DNA from: Sanguinoderma infundibulare
Lineage: Eukaryota > Basidiomycota > Agaricomycetes > Polyporales > Polyporaceae
DNA: 64,000 bases
NCBI GenBank assembly: GCA_032821775.1
Contig: JAVLRN010000006.1
Span: forward strand, 2,604,001-2,668,000
Direction of reading: 5' to 3'
Numbering within the stretch: the stretch's first letter is position 1; every line of letters begins with the position of its first letter. The translations under genes and the position numbers were made by a program. Under the pieces are notes generated by a model. That model was not told the origin of the DNA. It was given only the letters and a program-made list of their open reading frames with translations, and did not search any database. Below, piece after piece: positions 34,547 through 45,662 of this stretch.

Positions 34547-34728
34547 AAGGGGTCCCTCGTCAGTAAACCCCCAGTCCTTCGCTTTGCCCTTCTTTTCTTT
34601 CACCAGCTCTGCATCGGTCAAACAACACTCTTTAACTTGACTGCTTTCTTCGTAGTCTCCGTCATTCTCTTCCTACATTCGATCTAAGTCTTCCGGCCCC
34701 CATCCTTCAATCTCGAAGTCGAGTCAAA

Positions 34729-35687
34729 ATGCGGTCTGCGACCATCTTGTACGCTATTGCCGCGCTCGTCGTGACCGGGTACGGGCTCCCGATCGGGGCC
34801 CGCGACGCGCTATCCAATGTCGCTTGCGCGCGCGCCGCGTGAGTGCCAGCTTGTCTCTATTCAACCCGTGCACTACAGGCTCATGCATGTTTTTGTTCTG
34901 CAGCTCGCCGGCGGCGTTGGCAGCTTGCAGCGCTTTCGCTGCTCGCGAGGCTGCCCCTCCCCCGCCGCCTCCCCCTCCCACTCCGTCGCATGCGGCCCGC
35001 GAGGCTATCGCCCTTTCGCCCTTGCCCCGTCACGTCAGCCTCGAGACCCGCCAGGGTCCCGGCGGCGGCGGGAATCGAGGCGCGCAAGGCAACGCCGGCG
35101 GGAACCGACCCAACGCCGCCGCTAACCAGGGCAATGCCGCCGGGAACCGACCCAATGCCGCGGCGAATCCACCGCCGCGGGGAAACGCCGCCGGCAACCG
35201 ACCCCCGCAGGGCAACAACGCCGCCGGCAACCGACCCCCGCAGGGCAACAACGCCGCACCCGCACCTGCCCAAGGGAACGCGGCCGCGAACCAGGCTGCA
35301 CAGGGGAACGCGGCCGCGAACCAAGCCCAGGGGAACGCAGCCGCGAACCAAGCCCAGGGGAACGCAGCTGCGAACCAAGTTGCGCAGGGGAACGCCGCGA
35401 ACCAGAACGCGCAGAACGGTGTCGCTAACCAGCCCGCGCAAGGCAACGCCGCGGCGAACCAGGCGGCACAGGGGGCCGCCGCCGCTAACCAAGCCGCCCA
35501 GGGGAACCCTGCCGCCAACCAAGCCGCTCAAGGGAACCCAGCCGCTAACCAACCTGCGCAGGGGAACCCCGCCGCCGCCCAGGGCAACCCCGCACCTGCC
35601 CAAGGGGCCCAACCCGCGCAGGGCAACCTCGCCGGCAACCAGCCCCAACCGGGGAACGGAGCTGCCGGCAACCAACCCGGCCCATAG
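34729..35687 (+). CDS. Secreted Ala/Asn/Gln/Gly-rich repeat protein
   Basis: Exons 34729-34838 and 34904-35687 give 297 aa. Residues 1-20 form a signal peptide (MRSATILYAIAALVVTGYGL). A short region with a few Cys and a Pro run (PPPPPPPPTPS) is followed, from about residue 100 to the end, by degenerate repeats of about 8-10 residues built on QGNAAANQ, with variants such as GNRPPQGNN and QGNPAANQ. The repeat part has no aromatic, charged or Cys residues to speak of, apart from a few Arg in its first third. Such composition suggests a disordered, cell-wall or matrix protein; no enzyme domain is present. The tandem 30-bp DNA units make length change by slippage likely. Function unknown. Confidence 0.75.
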
Positions 35688-36317
35688 GTCCTTCCGGCGA
35701 CTCACGTTCGACTCACGCGTGAAGGAGTAGGCTTGAGCCTTTAGGCCGTGCGGGGTGGTGGGGAGCGCATATCGTGGGGACCTGCGCATAGCTAGTTACT
35801 TTGTATGTGTGTTGCCGTTTGGAAGTCAAGTTAATATAACCTATGACCTCGATTTAGCGTTGTAGTGTGTTCGCGTGGCTGTCGTTTTCTGCCAAGCTTT
35901 CTGCAGCACGTGTTAGGGATGGGGAAATTGGAGGAGCCGCAGGGGTCGAGTAGGCACGGTCATGTCTCCCATGGACCGTCCCTCCGCCGTTGATGGAACT
36001 TTCGCCTTAAGTAAATGTACACGTGTATCACTAGATATGAAATGTGTCCCGCCCATGGCGGTTTAACCAATAGCTCGAGTTGCTTCGAACAGCAGACGAG
36101 TCCCATTCCCTAGCCTTGCAGCGAGCGTTCGAACGTTTCGCCCTCTGATTATGGACTCGGTGACGAAGTTGACTTAAAAGTTTCTTATATCCACGATGTA
36201 TCGAGCGCATATCGGTAAATCAATGGCAGAGTTTCATATGGAGATTCTGGTTAACTATGCAAAGTTGCAATGGGGCCCGGGTCTCGATCCTTGGGGGCGG
36301 CGATTATCTCCTCTTGC
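35688..36317. other. Intergenic stretch, no gene recognised
   Basis: 3' flank of the repeat-protein gene. Nothing further supported. Confidence 0.4.
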
Positions 36318-36753
36318 TCACCCGAGGCTGGTGACCTCGCTCTGTACAGAGAGATTCGACTCCGCGATATTGCCTTCGTCCTCTTCCCTGCTCCCAAAGT
36401 AGTCGTCTGGTGAGGTGGACGCTCTTATTGCTCCAATGACTCGCTCGAATACGACCGAACTGCCATTTGGGATCGTCGGCTCCATGTAACTAGCTCGGAC
36501 ACGTCCGCCGCAGCCGCTACGCCAAAAGGCAGAGTAACTGAAGAACTGTATCTCCAGCCACCGGCGGGTATATATGTGCCATACCGGGCTTGTCCGTGCT
36601 AAGGGTGCCGTCACCCTTACACTCCCAGTCTTGCTCGGATGAAGCCAAAGTCCCTGTTGATTTGAGGTTGGCGCGCTGTAGATGAAGGAGGAAGCGCGAG
36701 ACAATAATCTGAGAGAACCTGGTTGTCGAGTTTGTGTTTCCCCGTAGGGACAT
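36318..36753 (-). pseudogene. Tail remnant of a fungal membrane protein (third copy)
   Basis: Two overlapping minus frames carry SQIIVSRFLLHLQRANLKST and, after a frame change, SSVVFERVIGAIRAS, TSPDDYF and EGNIAESNLSVQSEVTSLG, i.e. the same tail as at 394-657 (SRFLLHLQHASLQTT, IIFERAIGSIGAS, PDDY). Frame breaks between the parts show it is a pseudogene. Confidence 0.6.
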
Positions 36754-36787
36754 GATACGTCAAGGTGTACTCAGCATGACTCCCAGC

Positions 36788-37580
36788 GAGAGCCGCAGCA
36801 GCAAGGCGAGAAAGCCAGCGACTGGGTGTGCCGCGTGACCCTCAGCGGCCTCCTCAACGCGCTCGACGGCATCGGTGCGCAAGAGGGCCGGATCTTCTTC
36901 GCTACCACGAACGACTACAGGCGCTGGACCCCGCTCTCTGCCATCCCAGACGCCTCGACCTGCACATCGAGTTCAAGCTGGCGAGCAAGTACCAGTGCCG
37001 CGAGCCGTTCAGGCGGTTCTACCTCCCCTCGACCTCGGACGAGGACAAGGAGGACGAGAGCGCGGAGGTGGCGGACGAGAAGGACTCTGGGTATGGTTCG
37101 CGCTCAGGGAGCGACGGCGATTCCGCACCGGGCTCTCGCTCCTCCAGCCCTGCTGCCTCCCCCTCCCCATCATCCTCCACTTCTGATGCCAACGCCCACG
37201 CCAACTCCTCCGCGACGTACATCGGCTTCTCGCACTCGGTCCGCGCTCCCAAGCTCTCGCGGAAAAAGGCGGCGGAGCTCGCAAACCGGTTCGCGGCGGC
37301 GATCCCCAACCGCGTGTTCTCGATGGCGACGCTGCAAGGATTCCTGATGGCGTACAAGACACGGCCGTACGACGCTGTCGATAACCTCCCTGCCTGGATT
37401 GGAAATAGGCAACTCGAGAAGAAGGCCGGCGCGCCTTCCGACGTGCCTCTTGCGAGTTCGGAAGAGTCGTCAACAACTCCTCCCTCTCCCTCACCTACTG
37501 TGGCGAGTCTGGCGACAAAGATAGAGGAAGGGGAGAAGGCTGGGAAAGTTTGTGATGAGCCTAATGTGCCTTCAACATGA
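36788..37580 (+). pseudogene. BCS1-like AAA ATPase, 5'-truncated and frameshifted
   Basis: Only the C-terminal half of a BCS1-type AAA protein is present. VTLSGLLNALDGIGAQEGRI and FFATTNDY match the second half of the AAA core. A single missing base at about 36919 then shifts the frame so that the expected continuation QALDPALCHPRRLDLHIEF appears in another frame, where it runs open to the TGA at 37578-37580. The usual RPGR arginine-finger motif reads HPRR. No Walker A or membrane segment is found upstream; that space is taken by the membrane-protein remnant on the other strand. BCS1 inserts the Rieske protein into complex III, but fungal genomes carry many divergent BCS1-like genes, so this is not necessarily the mitochondrial one. 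Confidence 0.75.
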
Positions 37581-37801
37581 CCTGTCACGCTCCGTATACG
37601 TGAATTTGCATTTGATGATATCGACATCCTCAACTGAGAGATCCATCTCAACTTTATACCACTGTGGTGTTCATTTGGTCAAATCACTGTTCGTAGTTGT
37701 ATCCCATAGCAAAATGTATAGTTCGCCTCCCTCGTATGAATGTCCGTTCTGGAGCGCAGAACAAAGCCGACGGCCCGAGCAAAATAATGCGTCACGAATT
37801 T

Positions 37802-37914
37802 TGAGTCGGCTCAGAGTCGAACTGAGGACCTTCTGTGAACATGATATCCCTGAGTTTCCAATCTCAGGGCAATCAGTGTTAGACAGATGCGCTAACCAAC
37901 TACGCCACCGACTT
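37802..37914 (-). tRNA. tRNA-Val (anticodon AAC) with a 39-nt intron
   Basis: Cloverleaf on the minus strand. The acceptor is AAGTCGG with CCGACTC (first pair A-C mismatched). The D arm is GCGT-AGTTGGTTA-GCGC, the anticodon stem TCTGT/ACAGA with loop CTAACA|C, and the T arm CTCAG-TTCGACT-CTGAG; discriminator A. A 39-nt intron after position 37 contains its own 7-bp hairpin CCCTGAG/CTCAGGG. The mismatch at pair 1-72 makes me slightly less sure it is functional. Confidence 0.8.
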
Positions 37915-39689
37915 GGCAAGATAGGCTCGAACCCAGCCGAGATCCGATGATGGCGATCCTCTGTTCGTTACGGAGCGCTGCCCCCCTTTCAATCTCCGCT
38001 GAATGGCTGATGTGCTCCGTACGACTGGTTCGAGTCTATAATAAGATGTTACTCACGTGACACGCCACGCATGGCGCTTATCCGCGAAATTGCCTCACCC
38101 AATCCCGCTCTCTTGGACCTGCTTCCACCTGTCGCCCATGGTCTTTGCTCGACAGCTCCCGCTTGCTGAACTTCGGAGATGCTTCTCTAGCTACTCTGTC
38201 TGGTTTTACTGTTCTAAAATCCTCTGCCATGATCCTTACGCCTTATTCTCTGTCCTCGCTGGTTGCGCCATTTTTGCCTGCGACCCCGCGTCATTGTCTA
38301 CCACATCCACGCCTCCTCGCGTCATCCGAGCCCAGTGATGGCGCGTGCCTGTTTGACGAGGTTCATTCAAGCTGAATCCGACAACTTTGTGGTGACATGC
38401 AGGAGCTGGTAGTCCCCGCTCCGCCTGTCAGCGCAACCGTCACTCCGCCGTTGGTGAGTGCATCTTCTCTTGCGTAAATCACTCCTAGCAGCTCACATGG
38501 TTCTCATATATATCCCTCCCGCTTGTGACTTTCGTCCACTGTGTGTACCAACAACGACTGTGCCATCCGAGAGTGAGCTTGCTCACCAAGGCCGCCCCTG
38601 GCCCGCTTCTCGCCGCGTACGGATCTGGTCGGCTTTGGCATCGAACATCCTTCCCAACTCTCCCCGTCGGCTTCCTTCTAGCTGTCGTTCCATCGACATC
38701 CTGGTGTCATTGGGCCACTCCGTCTTCTCTTTCCGTCTTGGCCGCTGTTACTCCCCTCGCGGGCGCAAAGCGAGTATGGTGCTCCCCGCTGGCACATATG
38801 CATGGACTATAGGTAAGTCGCCCATCATCATCCTCGCGGTGTCGTTGGGAAGCGTCTTCGAGGTGTCCGGGGTGCTCTACTAGCAGGGGAATCGGAGCCG
38901 GTTCCGCTTCTGCTATCGCACGGTTGCTGATGTACTTGGCGTCCGATCTATCGCATCCCACTAGGAAAGAGCGGTCTTCTAAACACCAGTACTTGGGCTA
39001 GTACTCCGCTCCGAGCAAAGCTCTTGGACTCGGAAATGAAATCATAGCATGTGTGGGGCGGCCTGAAGTCGCCTCCGACTCTTGCATCCCCGGTTGTGCG
39101 GCGTAATGCGCTAGATGCCTGAGTGTGTTGCGTGGGACACAGTCATGTCGCGTACCGCTTGACAGCGATCCATCAGTGCCTGTCGGACGGTACTTGAGAT
39201 GGCCTCTACCCTCCTTTGCCTTCCTGGTTCTGTGGAGATTTGTGCTCTAGACCAACCACTGGGTCTCCATTTCCAATACATCCTTGCTTGGCGTGGAAAC
39301 TAATGATACCACTACGATCCGGGTATCGTTTGCACGTTTGAAATTGAAGATATGCAGATCGCAAGTCTCGTGACGCGTGCCTTAGCTCCCTCGTCTTCAT
39401 TGACCATGCCGTCTCAATATTGTATCTCTCGAATCGAGTCTTTGTTTAGGTCTTGGTCCCTTAGGAGAGGGAAGTTTGGGGACCAGGATGGAGACTAATT
39501 GGACTGAGTAATTGGTTGATCTTTGCTGAGGGTACCACTCCGTCCCCGCAGGCCGCGATCCCAAGTCATGCGATCCGCAGCCATCTCAAGATCAAAATGC
39601 ACATGAGACCATCACCATCCCCATCGTTGCGATTCGCTCACGAAGACCTTCGTCCCGGTTGTGACAGCTCCCGTAACAATGCGTAACAT
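37915..39689. other. Long stretch without a recognised gene
   Basis: The plus-strand frame 38458-38883 (with overlapping frames 38525-38812) is hydrophobic near its end (TIGKSPIIILAVSLGSVFEV) and could be the remains of a membrane protein. Frames shift and no family was recognised. 39000-39690 shows nothing supported. Confidence 0.3.
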
Positions 39690-42249
39690 CACGCATTCAT
39701 ACGTCGCTTTGGAAGACTTGGCTTTCGCCATTGCTCAATCCTTGCCGTCCTCTTTGCTCACATACTCCTCAAATCGACTACACCATGGGCTTGGTATGGC
39801 TGGATCATCCCGTACTTTGGCACTCGTCCCGTGTCCCGTCGTACAACTATACGGCGATGACTCCCGAGCAGATCACGCTCGTCTTGTCGCGTTGGCACTG
39901 TGTATGTATATCTTCCCTCCGCTATCTTCCATTATCTCACCTCGCGTCCAACTACGAAGTGGTACACGGCTGATTGGGATTACGGAAGAACGACCATATA
40001 CTTCTTCTGCGCGACAATCTTCGTCTTTGGCCTCGTCAATGTTATCTTCCAGCTGCGACAGAGCACGAAGTGAGTTCCTGTTTGTTTTCCATGCTTCCAA
40101 GCACTCGTTAACTGAGCGTCGCCAAGTGGTGATGCTGTTCGAAAGCTCCCATTCTACGGCAAGGTTGTCGCGGCTTCGAGGTCGCTTGGTGCAAGGCAGT
40201 TTTACGTCTCGATCTTCAACTATTACTCGCCCCCATTGGGCGCTATAGTATTGGTCGCCGGCTTGATCACGTTCTTTGCAGGTACGGAGTGCAGGAATGT
40301 TGGTCTCCTGAATGCAATCTAACCCGACATGCTCAGCGTTGACATTCGCCGCCCATCCGTACTGGTGGCCTATCCCGGCGATGGGAGACAGCCCGCCCAT
40401 CGCAACGCGATCGGGCTGGATATCCATTGCGATTCTGCCGTTCCTCTTGTACGTGCTCGGTTTGGTTGGAACTCCTATGTTTGGACCGTGACCTGTCCGC
40501 GCAGAGTGCTCGCAACGAAGTTCAACCTCATCGGCATCGTGACCGGCGTGTCTCACGAGAAGCTGCAAGTGTATCATCGCTGGACGGCGTGGATCATGTG
40601 TACGCTCTCTCGAACTCGTATTGCACTGTGATCGTTGCTGACGACGGGGTTGGGACAGACATCACGTCCCTCATCCACACGTTCCCGTTCATCGTGCGGA
40701 ACATCCGGGAGGGCGACATGGTCGAGAGCTGGAACACGGAGTCGTTTTACTGGACCGGGGTCGCCGCTTTAGTGCCGCAGGTGAGCGTGTCGCTGGAGAT
40801 AGTGGGCACGTTCAGTTGTGACTGAATACATGCTCTAGACGTGGCTGGTCTTCATGTCGTGGGGACCAATCAGGAACCGCTACTATGAAACATTCAAGAA
40901 GTGAGTCTTGAGCATACGAGGAGGTTTCACCCCCCGCTAATATCTGTGATTAGGTTACACTTCATGTACGGATTCCCGTCGCTTACCTCGTTGGATCAAA
41001 CGCTGATTTTGAGAACAGCGCTAGCGGAATCTTTGTTTCGGCTCTCTTCATTCACTGCGACTTCGTGCTGACATCCTGGTACTTGTTCAGTCTCCCGAAG
41101 CTGCCAGCAGATTCTAGCTAAATGCTGTTCCGTAGGGACTACTTCTGGGCCAGCGCAGCCCTTTACGGCGTCTCCTGGTTCGTTCGCTACGGCCGCACGC
41201 TGTTCAACGGCCTCAAGTCGGACGCAAGCTTCGAGGTTCTGCCTGCGAGCATGGTGAAGATCACGGTCCCGACCAAGCTCCGTTGGCGTCCGGGGCAGCA
41301 TTTCTTCGTGCGCTTCCTCGACCTCGGTATCCACGCCCTGTCGTCCCACCCGTTCACCGTCGCCAGTCTTCCGGACACTCCTGGCCAACATGTCATCGAG
41401 CTATACGCACGCGTCCATGGGGGCATTACCGCTCGGCTTGCTGCTGTGGCTCGGGATGGATCCTTGAAGGTGTCGCGCGTGTTGTTGGATGGGCCGTATG
41501 GCGGTTTCGAGGGCAACCTCCATGCGTATGATCGTGTGCTCCTCCTCGCCGGTGGATCAGGTATACTTTTTGTGACTAAAATGACCATCGGAGTGTTGAC
41601 AACTTTGCGTGGCAGGCGTCAGTTTTATCGTTCCTCTTCTCCGCGACCTCGTTCAATCTTTCGACGCGGCAAAGACTACGTGCCGCAACGTCCATGTCGT
41701 TTGGGCCGTTCACTCCAACGGTGCGTACCGTTCCATTGACTCACTCGATATCCTCATGTGTTCGGTGTAGACGCTCTTACGTGGTTCGACGAGATCATCT
41801 CGAGCGCTGTAAAGGCCGCTCCAGAGCAATTGTCCATCAAGGTTTCGTACTTCGTCACTGACGTTCCCGGCCCCCTGGACGACAGCGTTTCTGTCAAGAG
41901 TGGCAATACCGAGTTGTCTGGTCGCGCCATTACTCGGGGTTCTGGTCGTCCCCAGCTTCGCACTATCGTCAGGGACTATTGCGTCGCCGAGGGCACCGTT
42001 GCCATTGCCGGTGCGTTCTTACTATACCCTCTCTCCGGGCCTTGTGTCGTTGATATAACATCTTGCAGCATGCGGTCCCGACTCATTCAACCTTGATGTC
42101 GGCAACGCCGTTGCAGAGCGTGAGCTCGCCATCCTGCGGGGCACGTCGGCTTGTTCTGAGATTTACCTCCACCGCGAGACCTACACGTACGTTTCTAACT
42201 CTGTCTTCGTCAGTTTGACCAGCCTTCTTACCCTGATCTCAGGTGGTGA
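39690..42249 (+). CDS. Ferric reductase transmembrane component family (FRE), with a frameshift in the first exon
   Basis: Moves electrons from NADPH through FAD and two hemes to extracellular Fe(III) or Cu(II). Membrane part: AWYGWIIPYFGTRPV, YTAMTPEQITLVLSRWHWYT, TTIYFFCATIFVFGLVN, then SPPLGAIVLVAGLITFFA, WISIAILPFLLVLATKFNL, the heme-ligand region VYHRWTAWIM and TSLIHTFPFIV, and IASGIFVSALFIHC. Cytosolic part: WRPGQHFFVRF with HALSSHPFTVAS (FAD-binding HPFT), then LLLAGGSGASFIVPLL (NADPH) and a last exon with CGPDSFNLDVGNAV and the terminal ETYTW, stop 42247-42249. About eleven introns join in frame from 39900 on. In exon 1, one base seems to be missing near 39837, and no clear ATG in frame was found, so the 5' end is uncertain and the gene may be a recent pseudogene. 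Confidence 0.75.
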
Positions 42250-43574
42250 TGGCCCTGCATTTCCCCTCGCTGTTGTTCAGCAGGTTCAGGACTTGTATTT
42301 CGCGCTGATGACGAAGTGTGTACGAAGGAGGTTGTCGATAAGTAGACCAGATACAAAGCGATTCCCAGTGTTCCCTTATTATGATGACCTTTCAATCACC
42401 ACATCATTGTGTCCGTCTCGCCACGACTCACAGCCATCTTCCTCATCGTCTGCTTCCCCTGGTTTGGTTTACCACGGAATAGTCACCTCACCCGTGTCAT
42501 CATCCTTAAACAAGGACCCTATTGTCGTCTTCTTCACGGCTTCATATGCCAGTCCATTTTCGTGTCATGTCCTCTGGCGCCCAGTCGTCCACGGGCTCTC
42601 TAGCAATGAATTCGCTATACGTCACAGGGGCAATAGAAGAGATCCTCGGTGAGCCCTCCGCGCTCGCGTCACGGGACTCATTCCTCGCCTTTTGCACCTC
42701 GATTATGTTCTTCGTTGGACGGCGAGACAGGCGTTGAATCCCAAGCACACCGTGCCGCGTACGGGGGTCGTAAGGCTCATTTTGCGGGATCACGCCAGTG
42801 CGGAAGGCAGCAGGAGTTCCCAACTATAGACCAAGAGCTACTCTCGCAGACAAGGGAATGGTCCCCAATACTTCACAGCGGTATTCATATTGATACCTTC
42901 TGATACTCAACGTCTCGCCAAGCCGCTGCTGTCGCTCACACCCGCCACTTCGTTTCCCACCCCACTCAGGCTACCCGGCGTCCAGAGGACATCGACAAGT
43001 TCTCATGCTTAGAAGCAATTACAATAGCTATGCCTCAGCTCCTGATGCTCGCTACTATCTAGGCTTCCTACTTGTGTTTGATCATGTTGTGAAGAAGTAC
43101 AAGTAAAAGGCTTGTGTACCTGCGTTCTTACGGCGGCGGTTGTCCACCTGCCAGTTGTGGTACCACGGTTCGTCACATATGGTGCCTAACTAGATTGAGC
43201 GACGAGTCCCACATTGGCCATCAAAGGGTAGACAGTAGACTTTCCGAACTCTAAGGACGTACATTCATCACTGGTTCATTCATGACTTTGAATGCACTGG
43301 AAGTGGTGGGCGACGGAGACAGCATGTCACAATTCGACGTCATCATCGTCATAGCCAACGTCACAGACCGGTGACACCCCTGAACCGCCTGACGATCACA
43401 AGGGAGTCGCGGCGGCGACGCAAGCGACAGGTTGACCCCACTCAGTCGACAACATGGCCGACATGCGAACTAGGCTAAGCTATTTCGACCAAGTAGATTG
43501 CACACATGCCTATCAGGAGCCGAGGATCTTTTCTCCCTCCCTCGCTGCGAGCGCGAGCACCCTTCCTGGCCACC
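42250..43574. other. Long stretch without a recognised gene
   Basis: A hydrophobic plus frame near 42409-42603 (AIFLIVCFPWFGLP) and a minus frame 42823-42542 show no recognisable family and no clean splice structure. Possibly remains of another membrane protein. Confidence 0.3.
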
Positions 43575-44889
43575 ATGGCGGCATTTGTGTCAAGCCATGC
43601 ACTCAACGCCCGAGAAATCCATGCCGCAGGCCGTTTTCCTAACTACGGCGTGGAAATCATAAGTATAGTGATCAATCTTTTCGGTGAGTACCTCTCCGCC
43701 CTGATCGTGTGCAGGATGCTGACAAAAATCGTCGAAGGTGTTGCTCTGGTCTCTGGGATGCTATCCCGGAAGGCAGGATGGATATTTCGATGCGTTTCCT
43801 GGCCGAGGATCCTACTCTTGGTTAACCATTCAGCTGCGTGAGTCGTACCTTTTTCTTCTCGGTCTCAAGTCGCGTGTTTTCAACTTGGTGTCAGATGGGG
43901 CTTCTCATCCACAAGTGCGTATCCCTCGACCAGTCGCGTTTCATTTCACCACCGAAATCCAAACCTCACTTGTCCCCTCTCGACGCGACAGTTACCATTC
44001 TGGTAAATAGCATGGGGATGGAGTACAGCGTGCGCGTATGCCGCGCTGGCATCTGGGCTTGCCTGTTCTTCTATGGGCTCACCAAGTTTACTATCTATTG
44101 TTTCCTTGGTGTGTCCAGCCACTGTGCATCCCGCGGTATGCAGTACTGATGTCGAATGTCAGCCGAGCGGGTATACATTGTCTTCTCCTTCGATTCGACA
44201 AAGGGACGGTGGCACTGCAAAACGTATCTCCTGTCCGTGGTCTTCATTATCGGATACCCTGGCGTGTGGGTCATATTGCTTCTGGGTGTGTACATACTGC
44301 CGGAGCTATGATGGAGGTATATGCTCATCACATCCTTCCGCACATGGCACAGACCAGTTCGCGTATCTTCGGGAGGACGGATTGTGCACCATCGGCCAGG
44401 GATTCCTTGCTTCGATACTCACTCTGACATACGATCCGTACGCGCTCTTTCTATCGCTCTACCCCCGGGCAATGGTTCTCAAGGGTTCCGCCACACAGGT
44501 TTGTCAACGTGCTTCTCACCCTCCTCTTTGTGTGGCCCCTCTTCCTGTGCACGCTGAGTCCAAGTTTAAGAAAATTAGCGAAACGGAGTCTCTGGTGAGC
44601 ATTGTAACGTGCCGATTATCAATTCAGTAGTTGTGGTGGACCACCCGTTTGACTCTCCGCGAACACGCTCACAGTGCGTCTGCTGTCGCGCTGACCGGGT
44701 CGTCCGTCAACGTGATTTACCTCACCGTGGCCGGTGGGGGAGAGAAGGGGTGGCTCTGCCTCGCCTGCTGTGGCTCCGACGTGAGTCCGCCGTGTCCGCC
44801 AGCCCGTGCTTATTCTGAAACTTCCCCTACAGGTGATCCTCAACGCGGCCGCCATGTACTTCATCACTAGCGGCGTCTCTTCATCTTAG
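43575..44889 (+). CDS. Uncharacterised Agaricomycete multi-span membrane protein
   Basis: Start MAAFVSSHALNAREIHAAGR at 43575 is tentative. Exons further on carry membrane segments: ATVTILVNSMGMEYSVRVCRAG, IWACLFFYGLTKFTIYCFLV, VYIVFSFDKGRWHCKTYLLS, VVFIIGYPGVWVILLLGVYI, then FVNVLLTLLFVWPLFLCTLS, PSLRKLAKRSL and, after an intron ending near 44672, ASAVALTGSSVNVIYLTV, GWLCLACCGSD and VILNAAAMYFITSGVSSS, stop 44887-44889. The pattern of about seven spans and a cysteine-rich penultimate loop is shared by large families of fungal receptor-like proteins without known function. The middle exons near 43740-43970 are hard to place, so the 5' half may be damaged. Confidence 0.55.
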
Positions 44890-45662
44890 CGACTTCGAAA
44901 TTGTGGATCCGGGAGGCACCGGCCATCTACGCTGGGCATGCCCCTCTCCATCCCCAGGACATGTCTCCACGCAGAGCAGCCCTGCCCATTGAAGTTGTGC
45001 TCTCATGAATCACCAAGGCTAATTAACATACTGTTATCTATTACAGCTCCCCGGATCCGCCATTTCTCCCGTATCAAATGCGCTCTCCGGAGTTGCTGTA
45101 ATACTTGCTCTTCCTCCTCATCTCTTGCCGACCCATCTTCTCGGACTTGTCCCCTCTACGACGGTTTTGCCCAATTAATGGCTTTGGATGGGTTTGACAA
45201 TGTCCGACGTGCAACGTTCCGCGCCGAGGACCCGAGGGTTGCAGGTGTGTGGCGCAATTGTTCTCCGACCCGCTCTGCCTAACGCTTGATCCGATCGTCG
45301 TCGATTCGCACTGAATCACACATGTCATTGCATCGCGTCCGTGATCGAAATCGAAGCATGTGATTGTATGCAAGGCGTACGGCGTAGTTAGATGATAAGA
45401 TGGGGCGAGAATGATAAGGCACGATGGGCCAACCGGTGAGCCACAGCCCCAGACAAAGAAACCATAATTCCATGAATGTGGCAGAAGTCGGTCCGAAACG
45501 TCATATTATGTATGCAATATGTGGTCGCTATGAAGCCGTATGAAGTGAAGTAAACCAGGGATATGAATCTCGATCGCCAATGCCAGTACTCCTCGTCTTT
45601 GTCGTGACCTTCTTCAAGATGACTTCAAAGGAGAACTCGGGCCGCGGCAGGGGGAGACCGCC
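44890..45662. other. Intergenic stretch, no gene recognised
   Basis: Convergent 3' flanks of the two membrane-protein genes. No supported feature. Confidence 0.35.

Noticed and set aside
34843..35730. 295-aa Thr/Pro/Arg-rich plus-strand frame
   Set aside because: Alternate frame of the QGNAAANQ repeats; it lacks the signal peptide and its composition follows from the frame shift.
34881..35789. 302-aa minus-strand frame opposite the repeat protein
   Set aside because: It is the antisense of the GC-rich tandem repeats; composition only, no start context or domain.
37915..38040. Possible second tRNA next to tRNA-Val (GGTTCGAG-like and GCTCGAACC boxes)
   Set aside because: No T-arm or acceptor stem pairs around these boxes.
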